DNA of 64,000 nucleotides from UBA6770 sp965661115 (GTDB taxonomy: Bacteria > Bacteroidota > Bacteroidia > Flavobacteriales_G > Salibacteraceae), in the NCBI GenBank assembly GCA_965661115.1, contig CBFICO010000001.1:35688-99687 (forward strand). Direction: 5' to 3'. Positions 59,366-64,000 of this stretch are shown one piece after another. The notes beneath the pieces were generated by a model, which was not told where the DNA came from, did no database searches, and saw nothing but the letters and a program-made list of their open reading frames with translations. The translations under genes and the position numbers were made by a program. Within the stretch, counting starts at the first letter, position 1, and each line of letters begins with the position of its first letter.

Positions 59366-60805
59366 TTGAAAAAACTACACATACTCATATTTAAAACGTT
59401 CACTGGCCCTTTCATCAGCACGTTTTTCATCACCCTTTTTATATTGGTGATGCAGTTTTTGTGGGTTTACATTGACGAAATGGTTGGTAAAGGCCTATCG
59501 CTTGGTATAATAAGCGAACTGTTGTTTTATGCCTCTGCCAGTTTAGTGCCTTTGGCGTTGCCTCTAGCGGTGCTGCTATCCTCCATCATGACCTTTGGGA
59601 ACCTAGGTGAGCAATATGAGTTAGTTGCCCTTAAAAGCGCCGGAATGAGCTTACAGCGCATTATGTTTCCGCTAATCGTTTTTATGGTGGTGCTAAGTGC
59701 CGGAGCATTTGTTTTCTCCAATTCTATTTGGCCACATTCCAACAAAAAATTCGCGTCTATTCTGTACGATATCCGCAAGAAAAAACCTGCCTTAGATATA
59801 AAAGACAATGTGTATTACAAAGACATTGAAGGTTTTGTAATTCGCGTAAAAAACCGAAACGAAGAAACCGAATTATTAGAAGATGTATTCATTTACGATC
59901 ACACCGAAAAGAAAGGAAACCGCAAAATAATTAGAGCCGAAACGGGCAGAATGGATATGACTCCAGACCAACTAGGACTGAGTTTTAAACTCAATAACGG
60001 TTACCTCTACACCGACATGGAAGGCGCTAAGTTTCCGTTACATAGGCAAAAATTTGAAGAAAAAACCATCACCTTCGATTTGTCTGGATTTAAACTGCAA
60101 CGCAGCGACGAAGAGATGTTTGCCAACAATTTTAGAATGATGAATTTTGGCCAGATTGTAAATCAGATTGATACGGTTCAAATGCGTTACGATATGCGCA
60201 TTCAAGATTTCTCGCACCGCATGAATCAAGATGTTTTTACGCTAAAAGATACCGTTGCGCTGAGCGGTGAAGGGCTTGATAGTTTGCGCGCCATTGAACT
60301 CGATTGGTTTGGTAAGATGTCTAAATCTGAAAAACTGAAATACTTGAATTTAGCACTCAATTTGTCAAGAGCAGCTAACTCCTACTCTACTGGTTTTACC
60401 AACGACGTAAAGCACAGACAGCGATACATAAGAGGGCATTACATAGAATTGCACCGTAAGTTTACTTTATCTATAGCCTGTTTAATTCTGTTTTTTATTG
60501 GCGCGCCCTTGGGAGCCATTATCCGAAAAGGTGGATTGGGAATGCCAGTGGTTATTTCCATTCTGTTTTTCTTACTGTTTCACATAACCTCGTTGTCGGG
60601 TGAAAAAATGGCAAAAGCGGGCGACATTCCTGTGTGGTCGGGTATGTGGTTATCGAGTTTTGTGCTAACACCAATTGGCGTTTTTCTGACTTATAAAGCC
60701 ACAACCGATTCGGTTATTTTAGACTCAGAATTCTACACCCGAATATTAAAACGCTTCAGGTTTTTAATGTTTTGGAAAAAGAAAGAAGATGGCGCAAAAG
60801 CCTAA
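59366..60805 (+). CDS. LptF/LptG-family lipopolysaccharide export permease, TTG start
   Basis: A 479-residue inner-membrane permease subunit that with LptB extracts LPS toward the outer membrane. Three N-terminal helices (FISTFFITLFILVMQFLW, LVPLALPLAVLLSSIMTFG, ...), a periplasmic beta-jelly-roll (about 135-250), a helical insertion (about 255-350) and three C-terminal helices (IACLILFFIGAPLGAII...) are seen. The insertion makes it longer than Proteobacterial forms (about 360), normal for Bacteroidota. TTG at 59366 is the only fitting start. It overlaps the glycosyltransferase gene by 17 bp. Confidence 0.9.
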   Translation: MKKLHILIFKTFTGPFISTFFITLFILVMQFLWVYIDEMVGKGLSLGIISELLFYASASLVPLALPLAVLLSSIMTFGNLGEQYELVALKSAGMSLQRIMFPLIVFMVVLSAGAFVFSNSIWPHSNKKFASILYDIRKKKPALDIKDNVYYKDIEGFVIRVKNRNEETELLEDVFIYDHTEKKGNRKIIRAETGRMDMTPDQLGLSFKLNNGYLYTDMEGAKFPLHRQKFEEKTITFDLSGFKLQRSDEEMFANNFRMMNFGQIVNQIDTVQMRYDMRIQDFSHRMNQDVFTLKDTVALSGEGLDSLRAIELDWFGKMSKSEKLKYLNLALNLSRAANSYSTGFTNDVKHRQRYIRGHYIELHRKFTLSIACLILFFIGAPLGAIIRKGGLGMPVVISILFFLLFHITSLSGEKMAKAGDIPVWSGMWLSSFVLTPIGVFLTYKATTDSVILDSEFYTRILKRFRFLMFWKKKEDGAKA

Positions 60806-61955
60806 ATTACTTTTCCTGCTCTCTAGAGTGCCTTATCCTTTAGACAAAGGAGATAAGCTGCGTGCATTTCACCAGCTAAAAGAATTACATAAAACCTACT
60901 CCGTAATTCTGTGCTGCTTAAGCACCAAATCGGTAGATGAAGGCACCAAAAACCTACTGAAACAACATTGCTCAGAATTGCACATTCTTAAACTCAGTTA
61001 TTTCGGAATTCTGTGGCGACTGTTTTGGGCATTGTTTTCAAAAAAACCCTTTCAGGTGGCCTTTTTCTATTCTAAACGCGTGCAAAAAGAACTGGATAAA
61101 ATCATTGAAAAACAACTGCCAAAGCGCTTCTATTGCCAACTTATTCGCGTAACCGAATACGCTAAAAAATACTCCATATTTTTAAAGACTTTGGATTACA
61201 TGGACGCCTTGAGCATAGGTATGGAAAGACGTGCCGAACGTGCACCATTTTACCTTAAACCCATAATTGCATCTGAAGCCAAGCGGTTGAAGAACTACGA
61301 AAAAGAGATGTTCCAGTTTTTTGAGAAAAAACTAATTATAAGTCAAGCCGACAAAGAGCACCTAACCCACCGAAACGCCAAAGAAATTGAGGTAATACCC
61401 AACGGCATTGATACCGATTTTTTTAAAAGTGCAGGTCGCCAAAAAAAGAAAGACATTTTGTTTACGGGTAACATGAGTTACTTACCCAATGTAGAGTCTG
61501 CTCAGTATTTGGTAAAGCAGATTTTACCCTTGCTTACTGAAAATATTTCGGTACAGATTTGCGGGAAATCGCCCAATTTTAAGGTGAAGGCATTAGCCAC
61601 TAAAAACGTAGAGGTAACAGGCTGGGTGGAGGACATTAGAGAGGCCTACGAAGAAGCCAAAATATTTGTAGCACCACTAATGCTGGGCTCTGGGTTACAA
61701 AACAAATTACTAGAAGCTATGGCCATGGGTGTGCCTTGCATCACCACTCCGCTAGCCAACAACGCTTTAGGTGCAAAACCAGAAGACGAAATTTTAATTG
61801 CCAAAGACGAAAACGAATTTCAACAGCAAATTGAACGATTGCTTAACGACCAAAAACTCTATAAAAAACTATCAGAAAAAGGGTTGGTTTTCGTGACTAA
61901 TAACTACAATTGGCAAGCTTGTAATAAAGAATTAGTTGGGATTATTGAACGGTGA
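60789..61955 (+). CDS. GT4-type glycosyltransferase
   Basis: A 388-residue GT-B enzyme. The N-terminal LLFLLSRVPYPLDKGDKLRA resembles sugar transferases of the PEP-CTERM/TIGR03087 type; the C-terminal half has IPNGIDTDFF, FTGNMSYLPNVES and the GT4 nucleotide-binding segment APLMLGSGLQNKLLEAMAMG. It overlaps the Lpt permease gene by 17 bp, pointing to a role in envelope polysaccharide or LPS synthesis. Its stop directly abuts that of the small secreted-protein gene. Confidence 0.87.
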   Translation: MAQKPKLLFLLSRVPYPLDKGDKLRAFHQLKELHKTYSVILCCLSTKSVDEGTKNLLKQHCSELHILKLSYFGILWRLFWALFSKKPFQVAFFYSKRVQKELDKIIEKQLPKRFYCQLIRVTEYAKKYSIFLKTLDYMDALSIGMERRAERAPFYLKPIIASEAKRLKNYEKEMFQFFEKKLIISQADKEHLTHRNAKEIEVIPNGIDTDFFKSAGRQKKKDILFTGNMSYLPNVESAQYLVKQILPLLTENISVQICGKSPNFKVKALATKNVEVTGWVEDIREAYEEAKIFVAPLMLGSGLQNKLLEAMAMGVPCITTPLANNALGAKPEDEILIAKDENEFQQQIERLLNDQKLYKKLSEKGLVFVTNNYNWQACNKELVGIIER

Positions 61956-62378
61956 TTACTCCTTCACAAATTTATGTTCCTGCACACCACTTTCTCCATT
62001 TACCTCAACCACGTATACCCCAGCCTTCACCACACTGATGTCAATAATATTGGAGTTAAACTCGACTTGCTGTGTTTTTACAATTTGCCCGTTTAGGTTA
62101 AGCAAAACAATACTTGCTTTTTGTTTATGAAAGAGCAGCACGTTTATTTTATCGTTTGCTTCCCAACCACAAACGGCTAATCCAAAAGTGGTATTGGCAA
62201 TGTCGAGTATTTCTTCATTGTAATCCCCACCATAACCTTGCTCAAATACTTGTCCGCGTTCGGGCATTATACCGCCCAAAACCTCGGGCTCAGGAAATTG
62301 GTTCTGCGCTAACAAAACGTTGCTAAGCTGTAAAATTAAAATTGAAAATAGAGTTGGTAGTTGGTATGGAAATTTCAT
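61956..62378 (-). CDS. Short secreted protein consisting mostly of a T9SS-like domain
   Basis: A 140-residue exported protein. After the signal peptide (LILQLSNVLLAQ) comes a short Gly/Glu-rich stretch with FEQGYGGDYNEE, and then a beta domain (about 65-140) ending AGVYVVEVNGESG...KFVKE that matches a T9SS C-terminal domain; the usual PNP motif at its start is absent. It lacks an evident functional domain, so it may be a remnant of a longer client or a small surface protein. Convergent with the GT4 gene at zero distance. Confidence 0.65.
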   Translation of the reverse strand: MKFPYQLPTLFSILILQLSNVLLAQNQFPEPEVLGGIMPERGQVFEQGYGGDYNEEILDIANTTFGLAVCGWEANDKINVLLFHKQKASIVLLNLNGQIVKTQQVEFNSNIIDISVVKAGVYVVEVNGESGVQEHKFVKE

Positions 62379-62436
62379 AATGTTTTGATTTTAAAGGCTT
62401 AAAGGTAGTTAATATTGAAAGAATTAAACTTTAATC

Positions 62437-63420
62437 TTATTTCCCAATCCACTCCACCACCTTATCCACATCCATTAATTCCATGCAGTAAAAGTGCTTT
62501 TTGGGGCACTTTTTAAAACCCAATTTAGAGCACGGTCGGCAGCGTAAATCTTCTACTTGCATAAGGGTGGATAATTCTGGGTTTTTAGGCATATAAGGAT
62601 ACATGCCAAACTCGGGTATAGTATTGCCCCAAAAAGACAAAATAGGCTTATTAAACGCCGCTGCAATGTGCATTAAACCGGTATCGTTGCTCAACACTTT
62701 ATCTGCTTGCTGCACCAAAGTAGCCGATTGGTTTAAACTGAACTTGTCACAAGCGTTGAACACCCGTTCACCAATTTTGGAAGCAATTTCAGTTCCTGCT
62801 TTTTTATCCTCAGGCCCGCCAAGCAAGACCACTGGTTTATTTACGCGCCGCAAGGTTTCTATTACCTTTTGTGTGGGAAAAATTTTAGTAAAATAAGAAC
62901 CCCCAATCACCCAAGCAGCGTAACCTTTTTGGTGTACCTCAGGTAGCGCTGTAAGTTGAACTTTGTCTTTTTCTGGAATAAAATAATCCAGTCCTTTGTT
63001 GTCGTTTTTAACCCCAAATTCCACCAGCGTTTCCAAGTAACGATCTACAATATGTAAATCGGGCAATTTGCCTATTTGCTTAAAGTTTACCGCTTGCCAT
63101 TTCTCAATATTGAGTTTTTTAAAGCTAAAGTTTGGTGCATCAATGGCTCGTTTAATTTTTGCTGAACGTAGATTGTTGTGCAGGTCTATGACATGGGTAT
63201 AGCACTCCGCTTTTAACTCAGCAAGCAAAGGTTTAAGCTTATCCTTTAGTACGTGAACTTTATCTAGGTATGGATTAGCCTCCACAATAGACGCAAAGCT
63301 CTTTTTGGTAACAAAATGCACCTCAGCTCCATCAATCTGCTCCTTCGCCATTCGAATAACGGGCGTGGTGAGCACGATATCTCCGATAGAACTAAACCGT
63401 ATTATGAGGATTTTGGGCAT
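62437..63420 (-). CDS. GT9-family (heptosyltransferase-like) glycosyltransferase
   Basis: A 327-residue GT-B enzyme. The N-terminal ILIIRFSSIGDIVLTTPVIR and C-terminal VLSNDTGLMHIAAAFNKPIL with FWGN are the GT9 hallmarks; the donor-binding Asp is in SNDTGLMH. Near the C-terminus LRCRPCSKLGFKKCPKKH gives four cysteines, a common feature of this Bacteroidota branch. It probably adds a heptose or similar sugar to the LPS core. Separated from neighbours by 58 and 59 bp. Confidence 0.9.
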   Translation of the reverse strand: MPKILIIRFSSIGDIVLTTPVIRMAKEQIDGAEVHFVTKKSFASIVEANPYLDKVHVLKDKLKPLLAELKAECYTHVIDLHNNLRSAKIKRAIDAPNFSFKKLNIEKWQAVNFKQIGKLPDLHIVDRYLETLVEFGVKNDNKGLDYFIPEKDKVQLTALPEVHQKGYAAWVIGGSYFTKIFPTQKVIETLRRVNKPVVLLGGPEDKKAGTEIASKIGERVFNACDKFSLNQSATLVQQADKVLSNDTGLMHIAAAFNKPILSFWGNTIPEFGMYPYMPKNPELSTLMQVEDLRCRPCSKLGFKKCPKKHFYCMELMDVDKVVEWIGK

Positions 63421-63479
63421 TTAGAGTTTTAAATGTTTAATTATGAATTTTGAATTACCTCAATGAGTTTCGGCAAGAG

Positions 63480-64000
63480 TTAAAGCTCCTCTTTTCTTAC
63501 AATGGTACTTGATGCCTGATCGGTGCACAATATAAGCATATCCGCAATATTTACATGAGCTGGCCTAGATAAAACAAACTCAATCGTTTCTGCAACGTCA
63601 AAAGCTGTTAGTGGTGTATAGCCTTGATATACTTTTTCGGCAGCGGCTTTATCTCCATGAAAACGCACTTCTGAGAACTCCGTTTCAACCAATCCTGGAT
63701 CAATGCAACTTACTTTAATTCCATAAGGGTTTAAGTCTTTTCTGATACCCTCAGTTGCAGCCTTTACCGCAGATTTACTGGCACAATACACCGCACCGTT
63801 GGGGTAAGTTTCTCTACCTGCCAAGGATGCTATATTTATAATGTGCCCCAATTTACGCTCCACCATTTGAGGAGATATTGCTCGGGTTACGTACAACAAC
63901 CCCTTCACGTTAATGTCCATCATATTGTCCCAATCCTCAATAAACCCTGTATGTATTGGGTCTCTACCATAGGCGTTTCCGGCGTTGTTTATTAGTACAT
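63480..64000 (-). CDS. SDR-family oxidoreductase (YdfG-like), cut by window end
   Basis: The frame continues to the right edge of the window; upstream of the first in-frame ATG (63923) it reads VLINNAGNAYGRDP, so the beginning lies outside. Visible: NNAG, Ser in INIASLAGRETYP, catalytic YCASK, and VSCIDPGLVETEF. The pattern fits NADP-dependent 3-hydroxy acid dehydrogenases of the YdfG type. Unlike the SDR at 8.5 kb, it keeps the Tyr/Lys pair. Confidence 0.9.
   Translation of the reverse strand, partial: VLINNAGNAYGRDPIHTGFIEDWDNMMDINVKGLLYVTRAISPQMVERKLGHIINIASLAGRETYPNGAVYCASKSAVKAATEGIRKDLNPYGIKVSCIDPGLVETEFSEVRFHGDKAAAEKVYQGYTPLTAFDVAETIEFVLSRPAHVNIADMLILCTDQASSTIVRKEEL

Overview
The window looks like a chromosomal piece from a Bacteroidota bacterium, most likely of the order Flavobacteriales. 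The evidence is low GC, the class-specific promoter box TAnnTTTG in front of many genes, almost no Shine-Dalgarno sites, six secreted proteins with type IX secretion (T9SS) C-terminal sorting domains, and the T9SS/gliding lipoproteins GldH and PorW/SprE. A 10-N run at 47436-47445 shows it comes from a draft scaffold. No prophage, CRISPR array, transposase or defence island is visible.

0-6 kb: a thioredoxin tail, dxs, an RNase HI gene that lacks a normal start codon, a PfkB kinase, tRNA-Asn with a terminator, a gene-poor stretch beside the tRNA, the rescue factor ArfB and 3-hydroxyanthranilate dioxygenase. 6-24.8 kb: a secreted M43 protease, an SDR with altered catalytic residues, a 1652-residue secreted repeat protein, a ChaN-like protein, a cyclophilin lipoprotein, CvpA, Pgk, DNA polymerase III delta prime, RicT-GldH, a secreted Reeler-like protein, an M28 hydrolase and an SDR-type threonine dehydrogenase.

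25-35 kb is metabolic: homogentisate dioxygenase and HPPD (tyrosine catabolism), leucyl aminopeptidase, PdxA, then YceD-rpmF-plsX-fabH-accB-accC, a fatty-acid synthesis block. 35-47 kb: an M23 protease, PorW/SprE, bactofilin, HemJ, a translationally coupled ECF sigma/anti-sigma-barrel/PKD lipoprotein operon, TrpS, an acyltransferase and GatC. 47-64 kb: a secreted trypsin-like protease with a small lipoprotein across the scaffold gap, a RidA deaminase, a LytS/LytTR two-component pair, a GT39-like membrane protein broken by two frameshifts, tRNA-Met, PAP2, an intact GT39, an M16 protease, an LptF/G permease, two glycosyltransferases and an SDR cut by the window edge.

The main themes are envelope building and protein secretion (T9SS clients and parts, Lpt permease, glycosyltransferases, PAP2), aromatic amino-acid breakdown (HPPD and HmgA for tyrosine; 3-HAO and a probable aminomuconate deaminase for tryptophan) and core lipid synthesis. 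I see no clearly new multi-gene system. The most useful oddities are the dxs/rnhA junction, the broken GT39 gene, two dispersed palindromic elements with shared ends, the frame resolution of the scaffold gap, and promoter boxes whose TTTG can be mistaken for TTG start codons.
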